Assembly: GCA_016794625.1 (NCBI GenBank)
Contig: JAEUGY010000016.1
Location: forward strand, 1 to 64,000
DNA length: 64,000 nt
Direction of reading: 5' to 3'
Source of the DNA: Opitutaceae bacterium
GTDB lineage: Bacteria; Verrucomicrobiota; Verrucomicrobiia; Opitutales; Opitutaceae
Shown here: piece by piece, positions 15,466 through 25,130 of the stretch
Numbering within the stretch: position 1 is the stretch's first letter
Layout: the number at the start of each line of letters is the position of its first letter
Made by a program: the position numbers and the translations under genes
The notes under the pieces: generated by a model
Told to the model about the DNA's origin: nothing
What the model saw: only the letters and a program-made list of their open reading frames with translations
The model's database searches: none

Positions 15466-17652
15466 ATGAGCCACCTGAAAATCACTCTCGCCGCGTCGAT
15501 GCCCCGCCGGCTGCTCGCGCTGCTGTCCTCAATCCTCTTTCCGTCCGTCTCGTCAGCGCAATCGATCGCTAGGGCGGAATCGCCGGTCGTGCTCTCGCCC
15601 TTCGTCGTGAACGACACCACGCAGGACGGCTATGCTTCTCGTCAGACACTTATCGGCAGTCGCTCCGCGAAGAGCTTGCTCGAAATCCCGGCAGGCGTAT
15701 CGATCATCAACAAGGAACTCATCTCGGACCTCGGAGCCGTACAGGTGAAGGACGCCATCCGCTTCGGCGCGAGTGGCGTTTCCCAGAACAACGGCTACCT
15801 GGACGACTTCAACTTTCGCGGCTTCCGTTCCGATTCGGTGCTGCGCAACGGCGTGCAAAAGCCGGCCAACCGGAACAATCCCATGTATGACGTGGAGCGC
15901 ATCGAGGTCATCAAGGGACCCGCCGCGATGCTCCTCGGCAACAACAGCTATCTCGGTGGGGCGGTCAACCTCATCACCGTGAAGCCCTCCGCCCAGACGA
16001 CGGGCACTGTCAAGGCCACCTATTCAACCGAGCATTCAATCCGCCTCGAGGCCAACCAGTCCGGCTCCGTCTACCGCAACGGAGACTTCAGCGCGCTCTA
16101 CCGCGTCACCGTCGGTGGACTGGACGGCAACCGCCAGCGCTCCATTGAGAGCCTCGAAGACCAGTTCCTCGGCGCGGGCGTCTCGGTCTACCTCAGTCCG
16201 ACACAGTCGGTCCATGTCAATGCTTACTACTACAAAGAGAACAGCTACACGTATCCAAACGATTTCATCGACCTCACCGCTACCGGCACCGCCCGCCTGA
16301 ACCAGTACTCGACCGAAGGGTTCAACGTAGCCCGGGAGAAGGATCTCTTCTGGAAGAGCACCGACGGCTACATCGATGTCCAGTACCTCACGAAGGTTAC
16401 GGAGAACAGCAACCTCCGCCTCTACTACTCGCACACCAACATCCGCGAAGACCGGCAGCACGTGCGCGGCATCTCAATCGCCGCCGACAACTACACGCTG
16501 AACCGCCAGGAAGTCCTGTTCGATATCGAGCGCATCAATCACAACTTCCAGGGCGACTTCCTGCATAAACTGCAGCTGCGCGGCGCCACTGTTGACACGA
16601 CGATCGGCGCCGACGGTGTACTCCAGTACAGCCGCGAGGGCCTTTCGATCAACACGCCGGCCGCCCTGGACACGCGCAATCCGAGCTACGCCTCCGACGA
16701 CGCCTTCTTCTCCGTGGCGCGTCCCGGCGCCGGGCTCCCGCACCGTGACGGTGACTCGCGCAACCGCCCGCAAGCCTTTTCGCACTACGTACAGGAGAAC
16801 GTCAGCCTCTGGCAGGATCGGGTCATCATGGTGGGCGGCCTACGCTGGTTCCAACCGGGCGGCTACAACGAGAACTTCCTCACCAAGATCTCGACCAAGC
16901 GCGACGCCCGCACCTTCCGCGTGCACAAGTACGGCATCGTCTTGAAGCCCCTGCCCTCCGTCTCGGTCTACTACACCGATGCCGAAAACATTTTCCTCCA
17001 GACCGGCTTCGCCGACCGCGTCGTGAACAACGACCAGCTCGGCGCCCCGGCGGGCAACCAGGAGGGCAAGCTTGAGGAGTTCGGTTTGAAGTTCGACCAC
17101 CGGTTCAGCGAAGCCTTCGCGGTTTTCGGCAGCCTGGCTCACTTCAAGATGAGCCTGACCAATATCAAGACCCAGGGTCTTCTGCCCAGCGGCAACATTG
17201 GCCAGATCATCTCGCTGGAGGATCGCTCCAAGGGCTGGGAATTCGAGTTCGGCGCCAGTCTCAAGACGGATCTCGGCCGCTTCGATCTCCTTGGCACGTA
17301 CGCGGATGGCGACTCGTCGACCGCGGCGAATCGCGCCCTCCAGGCCGCCGATTTCGCCCCGCGCAAGGCGAGCGCACTCCTTAAGTACTCCCACCCGGTC
17401 GGCACCGCCAACCACCTGTACGTTGGCGCCGGCGCTATGGACCAAAACGCCAAGCGCAACAGCATCTATTACGTCGATTACCCTCTCACGACGCATGCTT
17501 TCGCCGGCTACCGCCTGGGCAAGCGCTGGGACTTCCAGCTGAACCTCGATAACCTCTCGGACAAGCGCTACATCCTGCAGGTCGTCACGCCGGGCCTCGT
17601 GAGCGCCTCGCAGGGCTTCTCCGCCCGCTTCTCGACCCAGTTCCGCTGGTAG
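15466..17652 (+). CDS. TonB-dependent outer-membrane receptor
   Basis: This 728-residue receptor has a signal peptide ending near SVSSAQS. The motif VVLSPFVVNDTT sits where the TonB box lies in enteric receptors. The plug domain contains SARSLLEIPAGVSIINKELI, NGYLDDFNFRGF and VERIEVIKGPAAMLLG. The beta-barrel ends GFSARFSTQFRW with the expected aromatic C-terminal residue. No STN signalling domain is present. It is the first gene downstream of the divergent regulator and probably imports a glycan fragment or nonulosonate for this locus. Confidence 0.9.
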   Translation: MSHLKITLAASMPRRLLALLSSILFPSVSSAQSIARAESPVVLSPFVVNDTTQDGYASRQTLIGSRSAKSLLEIPAGVSIINKELISDLGAVQVKDAIRFGASGVSQNNGYLDDFNFRGFRSDSVLRNGVQKPANRNNPMYDVERIEVIKGPAAMLLGNNSYLGGAVNLITVKPSAQTTGTVKATYSTEHSIRLEANQSGSVYRNGDFSALYRVTVGGLDGNRQRSIESLEDQFLGAGVSVYLSPTQSVHVNAYYYKENSYTYPNDFIDLTATGTARLNQYSTEGFNVAREKDLFWKSTDGYIDVQYLTKVTENSNLRLYYSHTNIREDRQHVRGISIAADNYTLNRQEVLFDIERINHNFQGDFLHKLQLRGATVDTTIGADGVLQYSREGLSINTPAALDTRNPSYASDDAFFSVARPGAGLPHRDGDSRNRPQAFSHYVQENVSLWQDRVIMVGGLRWFQPGGYNENFLTKISTKRDARTFRVHKYGIVLKPLPSVSVYYTDAENIFLQTGFADRVVNNDQLGAPAGNQEGKLEEFGLKFDHRFSEAFAVFGSLAHFKMSLTNIKTQGLLPSGNIGQIISLEDRSKGWEFEFGASLKTDLGRFDLLGTYADGDSSTAANRALQAADFAPRKASALLKYSHPVGTANHLYVGAGAMDQNAKRNSIYYVDYPLTTHAFAGYRLGKRWDFQLNLDNLSDKRYILQVVTPGLVSASQGFSARFSTQFRW

Positions 17653-17740
17653 GATACCGAAAGCGTGGATGGGCCCGCTCCCGCGCGGTTCATCCGCGCC
17701 GGGAGTGGACCTTTCGTCGGAGTTTCGCATCCTGGCGCAC

Positions 17741-18730
17741 ATGAGGCTCCCGCTTCCCGCATGGCCCGCGTTCGCCTTCGGTTGTCTGGCACTCATGGCG
17801 GCCAACGCCGCGCCGCCGGCCTGGGAAAAACTGCCGGATTTGCCGCAGTCGACCGGTGGGGCGGCCGCAGGGCTCTTGGACGGACAGGTCACGCTTATCG
17901 GCGGCGCGACGTGGCGTGACGGCCGGAAAATCTGGCTGGCGACCGCCCAGCGATTCGACGATCATGCGCGCCGCTGGACCGCGGCAGACCTCCTGACCGA
18001 GCCGCATGCGCACGGGCTGGTCGCCGTCTACGGCGGCCGGCTGCTACTGCTCGGTGGCACGACTGGGACGCGACCGTTTGCGGGGATCTGGAGCCTCGGT
18101 CCAGGCGGCGAGGTGCAACGGACGGAGGCTGGTTTGCCAGAGGCGGCCGTCATCAGCACCGGAGCTCAGGTCGGGATGAAGCTGATCTTTGCCGGTGGCA
18201 CCGATGACGTCGCCAACATGCGGGCATTCACGGATCGGGCCCATTCCTTCGACCTTGCTTCAGGTAGGTTGAGTCCGTTGCCACCCTATCCGCCGGGACC
18301 CTTCGGTTTGGCGGCAGCCGCGGCCCTGGGCGGCGAGCTTCTCGTCTTCGGCGGCGCGGCGTGGGACCGCAACGCCGACCGGCTCACCGATCTCGCAGAC
18401 GCGCAGGCTTTCGACCCGCGGTCCGTCCGCTGGCGCGCTCTGCGTCCGCTCCCGGTCGCTACCCGAGGCGCCACCGCCCTCGCGCTGGATGAACGCTGGA
18501 TCTACGTCGCTGGAGGCTATGCAGCCGCCGACGGCTTCACGGCACGCGCTTGGTTGTATGACGGCCGGACCGACACCTACCGGGACGCCCCGTCGCTGCC
18601 CGTGCGAAGCGTTGTGACCCTGCTCGTGGCGCACGGCCAGGTTTATTGTCTCGGCGGCGAGGATCGGCCTCAACACCGCAGTGCGGAGGCCCATCGCATC
18701 GCCCTGGACGCCCTCCGGCCGGCGCGCTAA
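17741..18730 (+). CDS. Kelch-repeat propeller protein, N-acetylneuraminate epimerase (NanM)-like
   Basis: This 329-residue exported protein has a signal peptide from ATG 17741 (MRLPLPAWPAFAFGCLALMAANA). It has about six kelch-type blades with repeated 'GG' plus aromatic signatures: LPQSTGGAAAGLLDGQVTLIGGA, LLLLGGTTG, LIFAGGTDD, LLVFGGAAWD, IYVAGGYAA, YCLGGEDRP. The layout (WEKLPDLPQ start, periplasmic location) matches NanM-type sialic-acid mutarotases, which convert alpha- to beta-Neu5Ac. The nearby lyase and sialidases support this. Kelch folds are reused widely, so the exact reaction is inference. Confidence 0.7.
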   Translation: MRLPLPAWPAFAFGCLALMAANAAPPAWEKLPDLPQSTGGAAAGLLDGQVTLIGGATWRDGRKIWLATAQRFDDHARRWTAADLLTEPHAHGLVAVYGGRLLLLGGTTGTRPFAGIWSLGPGGEVQRTEAGLPEAAVISTGAQVGMKLIFAGGTDDVANMRAFTDRAHSFDLASGRLSPLPPYPPGPFGLAAAAALGGELLVFGGAAWDRNADRLTDLADAQAFDPRSVRWRALRPLPVATRGATALALDERWIYVAGGYAAADGFTARAWLYDGRTDTYRDAPSLPVRSVVTLLVAHGQVYCLGGEDRPQHRSAEAHRIALDALRPAR

Positions 18731-18736
18731 GTGCGG

Positions 18737-19522
18737 TTAGAGCGCCGTATACCCGCCGTCAACGGCGAGATTGGCGCCCGTGATGTAGCGGGCCCCGTCG
18801 CTCAGCATGAACACAACGGGCGGGCCAAGATCGTCCTCCCCAGCCATGCGACGCAGGAAGGTCTTGCGGCTGTAGCGGCGAACGAACTCCTCTGGCTGGT
18901 CGTAGTGGAAGCCGCCGGGCGACACCGCATTGACCCGGACGCCGCGCGGCCCGAACTGGGCGGCGAAGAAGCGCGTGAGGTTAAGCATGCCGGCCTTGTG
19001 GAAAAAATAGTCCGGCGCCGTCTGCAGCCCAAGGCCCTCGTAGAGCGTGAAGTCCGGTCCGACCATGCCCTGGATCGAACTGATGTTGACAATGCTCCCA
19101 CCGCCGCGTTCGGCCATGTGCTCGGCAAACGCCCGGGAAATCGCGAACAGTCCCGTCGCATTGGTCGCCATCGATGCCGCCCAGGCGCTGACAGGCGCGT
19201 CGGGACTGCGCATGGGCCTCGCCACCGCGTTGTTCACCAGTCCGTCGATCCGGCCATACTCGCTCACCAGGCGGTCGCGGAGGGCGAGGACGGATTCCTC
19301 GCTCTCCTGGTCGAGCGTGACGGCTTGGACGGAGTGGCCGGCGTCACGCTCGGCCTGCGCAACCGCCTCGAGGGCGGCCTGATTGCGGGCGGCAATGACC
19401 AGTGTCGCCCCGGCACGGGCCAGGTAACGGGTTAGGCCGCGGCCATAGATGCCAGCGCCGCCCGTGAGCAGCACCACCTTGCCGGCGAGGGAAAAAGGGG
19501 AGGAGGAGTTAGACGGAACCAT
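18737..19522 (-). CDS. Short-chain dehydrogenase/reductase
   Basis: This 261-residue SDR has the nucleotide-binding motif TGGAGIYGRGL, the NNAV block (LVNNAVARP), catalytic Ser in NISSIQG, and Tyr/Lys in DYFFHKAG (YxxxK). SPGGF and a C-terminal GANLAVDGGY are also present. ATG 19522 was chosen because the family N-terminus (LAGKVVLLTGG) follows within about 12 residues. A much longer open frame upstream is not SDR-like. It converges on the kelch gene (6-base gap) and is divergent from the propeller operon. The substrate is probably a sugar acid or sugar alcohol of the locus. Confidence 0.88.
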   Translation of the reverse strand: MVPSNSSSPFSLAGKVVLLTGGAGIYGRGLTRYLARAGATLVIAARNQAALEAVAQAERDAGHSVQAVTLDQESEESVLALRDRLVSEYGRIDGLVNNAVARPMRSPDAPVSAWAASMATNATGLFAISRAFAEHMAERGGGSIVNISSIQGMVGPDFTLYEGLGLQTAPDYFFHKAGMLNLTRFFAAQFGPRGVRVNAVSPGGFHYDQPEEFVRRYSRKTFLRRMAGEDDLGPPVVFMLSDGARYITGANLAVDGGYTAL

Positions 19523-19675
19523 GGAGTGGTGGCATCCTAGGGCGAAGCGCCGGGCGACCGAACGCGGATAAATCTGGTCAGCGGGCCAAACCAGCACCGC
19601 TGGTGCGCGAACCTGAGCAGTGACGTCGCCTTGCTGGTGCAGGGTTCTGCCCGCAGCCTCATCGTCCATCACCCC

Positions 19676-21364
19676 ATGCCTATGATCCTCTCCCGCTTTG
19701 GTGTTGTCCGCCTTCTTGTTTTTTCGCTGAGCGCGACCGCCTCGTTCGCCGGTGCGCTCGATGCCCGGCACTGGCAGCTGTTCATCGACGACTTTGCCGT
19801 GGCGTGCTCGACCGGGCTCGACCGGATCGTGCATCACCCGAAGCCACGCGGCGTGGTGATCGCGAACGACCGGCCCTGGGAGTCGAAAGGGGTTGCGCCG
19901 TACTACGTGGGCCGCAAAGACGACGGCACCTTCTTCTGCATCTACGATGCCATCTACTGGGTACCCGATCCGGAGGGGAAGATCGTGCGCAACGGCCGGG
20001 TGCAGCGCGACCGGGCGCAACAGTACGTCGAGGAAATCGCGTATGCTACAAGCAAAGACGGTATCCATTGGGAGAAACCCGAACTAGGCCTCATCGAGGG
20101 ACCGACCGGAATCGATTGGAAGGTGTTTCCGCCCTTCCCGTCTCCGACCGGATCGGACAAGCGCAACAACCTAGGCGTGCCTTTCATGCTCGCGGACCTG
20201 GGCGGGTTCGGAAACGTCACCGACCCGGCCAAGCGCTACGCCGTGTGGAGCGGGGGGCAGGCCTACTTTTCTCCGACCGTGCCCGACTTCATTGGCGATC
20301 CGCAGTGGCGGTCGAAGCTCACTCCTACCGGGGGCACATTCAGCACTCGCGAACACGTCCTGCATTTCTGGGACGATGCCGCCGCAGAATGGGTCGCGCT
20401 TGTCCAGAACACGACGCCCCGCTGGCTGCCGTCGCGGGTGATTGCTCGTTTCGCCTCGAAGGATCTGAAGACCTGGCGCTCGGACGTGGCACTGCAGCCC
20501 GACTCTCTCGATTCGCACGAACCCAACGATTACGAGGAGCCCATGTTCCTCACCCCCTTTTACACCGAAGGTGTCGTGCTCGGCACGCTCGGCTGGCTAC
20601 ACACGGACCGCACTACCCCCGACGGCGGGCCGGTGATGGCGGCGAGCGGAGGTCCGGCCAAGGTCTGGCCCTGGCCGACCAACGACGCCTATCCCTTTGC
20701 CTGGCCCTGGTCACGCAAGGGCCCCAACGACATGCGCATCACGATCAGCCGCGATGGCGGCCGCACCTGGGACCGCGTGTCGAGTCGCGAGGCGTGGATT
20801 CCGCACGGCCGTGAGGAAGATAGCTACGACCGGCTTGTGCTAAAGGCCCCGTCGCCACCCGTGCGGGTGGGCGACGAGGATTGGTTCTACGTCGGAGTCT
20901 GGGATGGGGATCACCTTACCACCCGCGCCGACGCCGCGCAGAGCACCTACTATCATGACCGGCTGTGCCGCGGGCAGATCGCGCTCTACACGCAAAAGCG
21001 CAACCGCTACGTGAGCCTCCGGGCGCGCACTCAGGTCGAGACACTCATCACGAAGCCCTTTGTGCTCCAGGGAGACCGGATCCAGCTGAACGTCGATGCC
21101 AGCCGCGGCCGCGTGCGCGTCGCCGTGGCGGAGTACAAGCCGGTGCTTACCCTCAAGGATTCCACGCTCAGCACTGACCCGCATCTCCTCGAACAGAACG
21201 CGCTGCCGGGCTTCGGCCGAGATGACTGCACGCCCGTGCGTACGAACCACATCGAACACACGGTTGAGTTCAAGGGCGGCACGCTGGACGCGTGGCGGGG
21301 GCGCGAAGTCGTCCTCTTCATTGAGCTCCACGATGCCAATCTTTACGGATTCCGTACGCGATGA
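19676..21364 (+). CDS. Exported five-bladed beta-propeller protein (GH32/GH43-like fold), paralogue 1
   Basis: This protein has about 562 residues, with a signal peptide (LSRFGVVRLLVFSLSATASFAG). It contains the recurring signature TSKDGIHWEKPELG shared with the two other propeller proteins nearby, VHHPKPRGVVIANDRPWE near the N-terminus, and ISRDGGRTW late. The C-terminal ~100 residues form a beta-sandwich-like domain (RIQLNVDASRGRVRVAV). Members resemble glycosidases of the five-bladed superfamily, but the catalytic acids cannot be placed with confidence. The stop overlaps the next start (ATGA at 21361), so the pair is coupled. It is probably periplasmic or secreted glycan processing. Confidence 0.7.
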   Translation: MPMILSRFGVVRLLVFSLSATASFAGALDARHWQLFIDDFAVACSTGLDRIVHHPKPRGVVIANDRPWESKGVAPYYVGRKDDGTFFCIYDAIYWVPDPEGKIVRNGRVQRDRAQQYVEEIAYATSKDGIHWEKPELGLIEGPTGIDWKVFPPFPSPTGSDKRNNLGVPFMLADLGGFGNVTDPAKRYAVWSGGQAYFSPTVPDFIGDPQWRSKLTPTGGTFSTREHVLHFWDDAAAEWVALVQNTTPRWLPSRVIARFASKDLKTWRSDVALQPDSLDSHEPNDYEEPMFLTPFYTEGVVLGTLGWLHTDRTTPDGGPVMAASGGPAKVWPWPTNDAYPFAWPWSRKGPNDMRITISRDGGRTWDRVSSREAWIPHGREEDSYDRLVLKAPSPPVRVGDEDWFYVGVWDGDHLTTRADAAQSTYYHDRLCRGQIALYTQKRNRYVSLRARTQVETLITKPFVLQGDRIQLNVDASRGRVRVAVAEYKPVLTLKDSTLSTDPHLLEQNALPGFGRDDCTPVRTNHIEHTVEFKGGTLDAWRGREVVLFIELHDANLYGFRTR

Positions 21365-22770
21365 GAACCTTGGGACTCGCCATCCTTCTCGCCGCGACGG
21401 TCCTGGCCGCAGACCCCGCCGCCCCGGGCCGCACGCGCCTGCTCCTCGATGATCGAGTCGTCGATCGCGCGGAGCGGGTTTCGCTCCGCGTCACGCCGGC
21501 CGTGAAGCATCCGGCCAATCCGCTTTTTGCCGAGGACCGGCCGTGGGAAGTCCGGTTTGACAATGTATATCCCAACATCGATTTCGACGCGGCGACCGGA
21601 ATCTACCGCTGTTGGTACAGCCCGTTCATCGTCGATGAACTAACCTCGGGCACCGTCGCGGCGCAGCGGGACACCGTGACCTACCGTTCGACGCCGACCC
21701 GGGAAATGGGCGTGGCCCTCGCCACCTCGCCGGACGGGATCCGCTGGCAGAAACCGGAACTCGGGGCCGTCGATTTCGGCGGCGGCCGCGCCAACAACCT
21801 TGTGCTGCGCAGTATACACGGCGCGGGCGTCCTGCACGACCGCGACGAGCGCGATCCCGCCCGGCGTTACAAGATGTTTGCCGGCGAGCAGGTGCCAGGG
21901 CGGAAGCGGCGCTTCGCCGTCGCGTTCTCACCGGATGGAGTGCGATGGGGTGATCCGATCATCTGCCCCGAAATCGGTGTCGAGGGTGATACTCACAACG
22001 TGGCGTTCTGGGCCCCCGAACTCGGACGCTATGTCGGCATCACCCGTCGCTGGCTGGCGGGTGAACGGCTGGTCATGCGCACCGAAAGCGCGGATTTCAT
22101 TCGCTGGACTCCGGCGACGGAGGTCATGCGCGGCGATCTTATCAATCAGACCTACGCCCTCACCGTCTTCCCTTATGCGGGCGCCTACCTCGGCTTTGTC
22201 ATGGTCATGAACCAGCAGACGGATCGCGTGCAGTGCGAACTGGCCTGGAGCCCCGATACGGTGCACTGGCGCCGCATCGATTCCGGCCGGCCCCTCCTCG
22301 CGAATGGCTCAATCCCTGGTGCCTACGACTGGGGTTGTGTCTACGCGGGCACCGGCCCGGTCGTCGTCGGGGACGATATCCGGATCTACTACGGCGCCTC
22401 GAACGGACCACACACGGGCTGGAGGGCGGGATTCCTCGCCCTGGCGACCGTGGCCCGCGGGCGCTTTGCCGGCTATGTGGCAGCGGAGCGCGAGGGCATG
22501 GTCACAACGTCCCCTTTCCGGCCGGAAGGCGCGACACTGACGCTGAATCTGGCGGCCTCCGCCGGCGAAGTGCGGGTGGAGGTGCTGGCCGCGGACGGCA
22601 GTCCGCTCCCGGCCTACGCGGGCTCTAACGCCGCGGTCGTGCGCGGCGACGGGCTGGACCAGGCGGTGACTTGGCCGGCCCAGCCCGATCTGTCGGCGCT
22701 GCGCAACACTCCCGTCCGCCTTCGGTTCCACCTGCGCAATGCGACGTTGTTTGCGTTCACGGTCCGTTGA
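21361..22770 (+). CDS. Exported five-bladed beta-propeller protein, paralogue 2
   Basis: This 469-residue protein has a short signal peptide (MRTLGLAILLAATVLAAD). Shared blocks with its neighbours include VKHPANPLFAEDRPWE, TSPDGIRWQKPELG and RRYKMFAGEQ, plus a C-terminal domain LTLNLAASAGEVRVEVLAADG. It is translationally coupled to the preceding paralogue. The same kind of C-terminal domain in all three suggests an ancient duplication within the locus. The specific hydrolase activity is unknown. Confidence 0.7.
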   Translation: MRTLGLAILLAATVLAADPAAPGRTRLLLDDRVVDRAERVSLRVTPAVKHPANPLFAEDRPWEVRFDNVYPNIDFDAATGIYRCWYSPFIVDELTSGTVAAQRDTVTYRSTPTREMGVALATSPDGIRWQKPELGAVDFGGGRANNLVLRSIHGAGVLHDRDERDPARRYKMFAGEQVPGRKRRFAVAFSPDGVRWGDPIICPEIGVEGDTHNVAFWAPELGRYVGITRRWLAGERLVMRTESADFIRWTPATEVMRGDLINQTYALTVFPYAGAYLGFVMVMNQQTDRVQCELAWSPDTVHWRRIDSGRPLLANGSIPGAYDWGCVYAGTGPVVVGDDIRIYYGASNGPHTGWRAGFLALATVARGRFAGYVAAEREGMVTTSPFRPEGATLTLNLAASAGEVRVEVLAADGSPLPAYAGSNAAVVRGDGLDQAVTWPAQPDLSALRNTPVRLRFHLRNATLFAFTVR

Positions 22771-22857
22771 TACAGCCGCGCGTGTGGACCGAGGGAGTTG
22801 ATCCAGGGCCACGCTCGCGCGTCATCCAAAGAGGGGCAAGCCGACAGGTCAACGGGC

Positions 22858-24102
22858 TCAAGCCGTTGCAGACACTTCCGCGCATCGTCGCTGTAACGGG
22901 TTGACAGTGTTCGCCACGAGGATTTCGCGGCATTCGGCGACAAGGGCCTCAAGCGTTCCCGTGTATCTATACTGTTTCATGAGCGCTGGTACCCACTGCT
23001 GACCGAATCGTACATGCAGGGTCTCATCCATGATGTCCCAGAGAACGGCCTCCGCCGAATGCAGGTCGCCCCGCGCCAGGTGGCGGCGGTAGGTGGCGTG
23101 CTTGTATTTGAAGGAGTCGGCCTCGATCACATAGGTCAGCACGCAGTAGCGCCGAAGCGGGTCAACCAGCTGACGCCAGGCGTAGTTGGCGACCGTGTGG
23201 GGGAAATCCGTCACGGCGTACCCGAGGTCGCGGAGCCGCATCTCGCCCATCGCCGAATGTCGCTCCTCATCGTAACAATGGCGGGCGACGTCATGATAGA
23301 ACTCCCATTCCATGCCCTCGGCCTCCCAAAGCAGGCTGCCCAGTGTTTCAACTGCCTGCATCTCCTGCGTGTAATTGAAGAACTGAAAACGCACCTGGCC
23401 AGCGTCGTCGTCCTCGGGGGGCAGCGGGATGCCGGCGAGGCTGAGTTGGAAGCGCTCGTCGCGATGGGCCCGACCGAAGGGCAGGCGGGTCACGCCGTAC
23501 CCAGGCGGCGGAGTCGCGTCGAGTCCGGCGGGCACCGGCTCGTGCCCCAGGACGCCGCCGGCAGCGGCCAGCAGCCGCGTGGCATGGCCGGTCCAGCGCT
23601 CAAGGCGGGCCCGCGCCTCTTCACTCTGGGCGAGCAGCGGCACCGCCTCGCGCGCCCACGCGACTTGAGCTTCCTTTTCGGGCAACAGGTGCCGGAGGAT
23701 CGTGCGGGTGGGTGCGTCAAGAATCGCGTTGGTTTGTTCGAGCAGGCGGGCATAGGCGGAGGCCAGCGCGGGTTTGAGGACGAGGTAAAGGCCGCCGAGG
23801 AACTCGTAGTCCTCCAACGCGAGGGAGAGTCCATGTATCAGCCGGGCGGGTCCGTCGCCCACGTCGCGATCAGCATTGGCAACGCGCAGTTCCCACAGGC
23901 GGGTACGAAGCGCGCGGCTGTGCTCGGCGTCTTCCCACAGGTGAACACCGAGTTGGTGCTTGGCCTCCCAGCGCGCGACGCCCGGAAGCCAGCCCCCGAG
24001 GACGCGGGCGGAGAGGATCTCGATCGCCTGGAGGCGTTTCAGGGTGTCAATGACAGCCTGGGCGTCCAGCCGGACATGAATGGAAGGCAGGAAGGTGGAC
24101 AT
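22858..24102 (-). CDS. Ferritin-like diiron-fold protein of unknown function
   Basis: This 414-residue protein is mostly alpha-helical. Metal-ligand-like pairs are HLWEDAEHSRALR near residue 60, ALEDYEF near 98, EWEFYHDVARHCYDEERHSAMGEM around 265-285, and DETLHVRFGQQW near 360. The ExxH pairs suit a carboxylate-bridged di-iron site in the ferritin-like superfamily (oxygenases, hydroxylases). It starts 7 bases after the lyase stop, so it belongs to the same minus-strand operon. A redox or hydroxylation step on a sialic-acid-like sugar is conceivable (inference). I do not recognise a named subfamily. Confidence 0.65.
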   Translation of the reverse strand: MSTFLPSIHVRLDAQAVIDTLKRLQAIEILSARVLGGWLPGVARWEAKHQLGVHLWEDAEHSRALRTRLWELRVANADRDVGDGPARLIHGLSLALEDYEFLGGLYLVLKPALASAYARLLEQTNAILDAPTRTILRHLLPEKEAQVAWAREAVPLLAQSEEARARLERWTGHATRLLAAAGGVLGHEPVPAGLDATPPPGYGVTRLPFGRAHRDERFQLSLAGIPLPPEDDDAGQVRFQFFNYTQEMQAVETLGSLLWEAEGMEWEFYHDVARHCYDEERHSAMGEMRLRDLGYAVTDFPHTVANYAWRQLVDPLRRYCVLTYVIEADSFKYKHATYRRHLARGDLHSAEAVLWDIMDETLHVRFGQQWVPALMKQYRYTGTLEALVAECREILVANTVNPLQRRCAEVSATA

Positions 24103-24109
24103 GCGTGAT

Positions 24110-25042
24110 TTAGGCGCGCCGAGCAGCCGCCAGGGCTGGGTGAAATGCGGTTGCGTGGAGATCCCGGCGCAGGCGGACCTGGGCGGCCCGCGAGAGCGGA
24201 CGCAACGGGGCGCGCACGGGGCCGCAGTCGATGCCGCTCACCAGGCCCATGATCGCCTTGTTGGCCGGCAGACCGCCGTGGCGGTTCAGGCAGTGGATGA
24301 GGGTGCGCGCGGCCGCCTGCCAGCGGCGCGCGGCCGGGAGGTCGTTGGCGTCGAAGGCGGAGAGCAGGCGTTGGTAGAGCGGACTGGCGTAGTTGTAGGT
24401 ACTGCCGACCGCACCCCGGGCGCCAAGGGCGAGGTAGGCGAGGAGAAACTCGTCCCGGCCGGCGAGCACACTGCGGCGATCCACGGCAAGCGCGAGGGTG
24501 TCGGCGAAGTCCACGAGATCGCCGTGTGTGAACTTGATGCCGGCGTAGGTCGGCAGCCGGCGCACGGCTTCGGCGTGAAACCGCGCCATGGGAAAGTCGA
24601 CGCCGGTCATCGACGGCATGTGATAGTAGTAGAACGGCAGGCGGGGAGCGGCGGCGGCGACGAAGCCGCACCAGTCGACCAGGGCATCGAGGTCGCCGGG
24701 CCGGAAGAACGACGGGGCGAGCGCAGCGATGGCATCGGCACCCGCGTCCTGTGCATGGCAGGCCAGGACACGGCTGTCGCTCGCCGCATTGTGCCCGACG
24801 TGGACAATGACGGCCAGCGACGCCGGTCGGTGTCGGCACCAGGCCTCGGTCACCCGCTGGCGCTCGACGGTGCTGAGCGATGCACCTTCTCCCGTCGTAC
24901 CGCCAATAAAGGCTCCGCGCACGCCGTCGGTTGCCAGGTGCTTCGCGTAGTGGCGGATGGGTGACAGATTGAGGCGGCCGTCGGCGTGAAAAGGAGTGAA
25001 GGGAGCGGCGATGAGGCCTTCGAACGGAGCTGGGAGTTTCAT
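24110..25042 (-). CDS. N-acetylneuraminate lyase-like aldolase (DHDPS/NAL family)
   Basis: This 310-residue TIM-barrel aldolase has GGTTGEGASLSTVER at 47-61, the NAL-type block FYYYHMPSMTGVDF (137-150, with the catalytic Tyr), and the Schiff-base Lys at about 170 in GIKFTHGDL. The YYYHxPxxTGV form marks sialic-acid lyases rather than dihydrodipicolinate synthases. It would split N-acetylneuraminate (or a close relative) into N-acetylmannosamine and pyruvate in the cytoplasm. It lies between the ferritin-like gene and a propeller gene on one strand. nanE, nanK, nagA and nagB are not in the window. Confidence 0.85.
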   Translation of the reverse strand: MKLPAPFEGLIAAPFTPFHADGRLNLSPIRHYAKHLATDGVRGAFIGGTTGEGASLSTVERQRVTEAWCRHRPASLAVIVHVGHNAASDSRVLACHAQDAGADAIAALAPSFFRPGDLDALVDWCGFVAAAAPRLPFYYYHMPSMTGVDFPMARFHAEAVRRLPTYAGIKFTHGDLVDFADTLALAVDRRSVLAGRDEFLLAYLALGARGAVGSTYNYASPLYQRLLSAFDANDLPAARRWQAAARTLIHCLNRHGGLPANKAIMGLVSGIDCGPVRAPLRPLSRAAQVRLRRDLHATAFHPALAAARRA

Positions 25043-25130
25043 GGCAGGGGTCTGATCCCTTAGGCTGCGCCGCGGACGGCGTCGCGCAACGGACGCGAAC
25101 CGCTTTGCCCAGCGAACCAGTGACCGCAGG

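Noticed and set aside
18737..20068. 443-residue minus-strand frame as one gene
   Set aside because: Only the last 261 residues are an SDR. The first ~180 overlap the propeller gene on the other strand and have no domain character.
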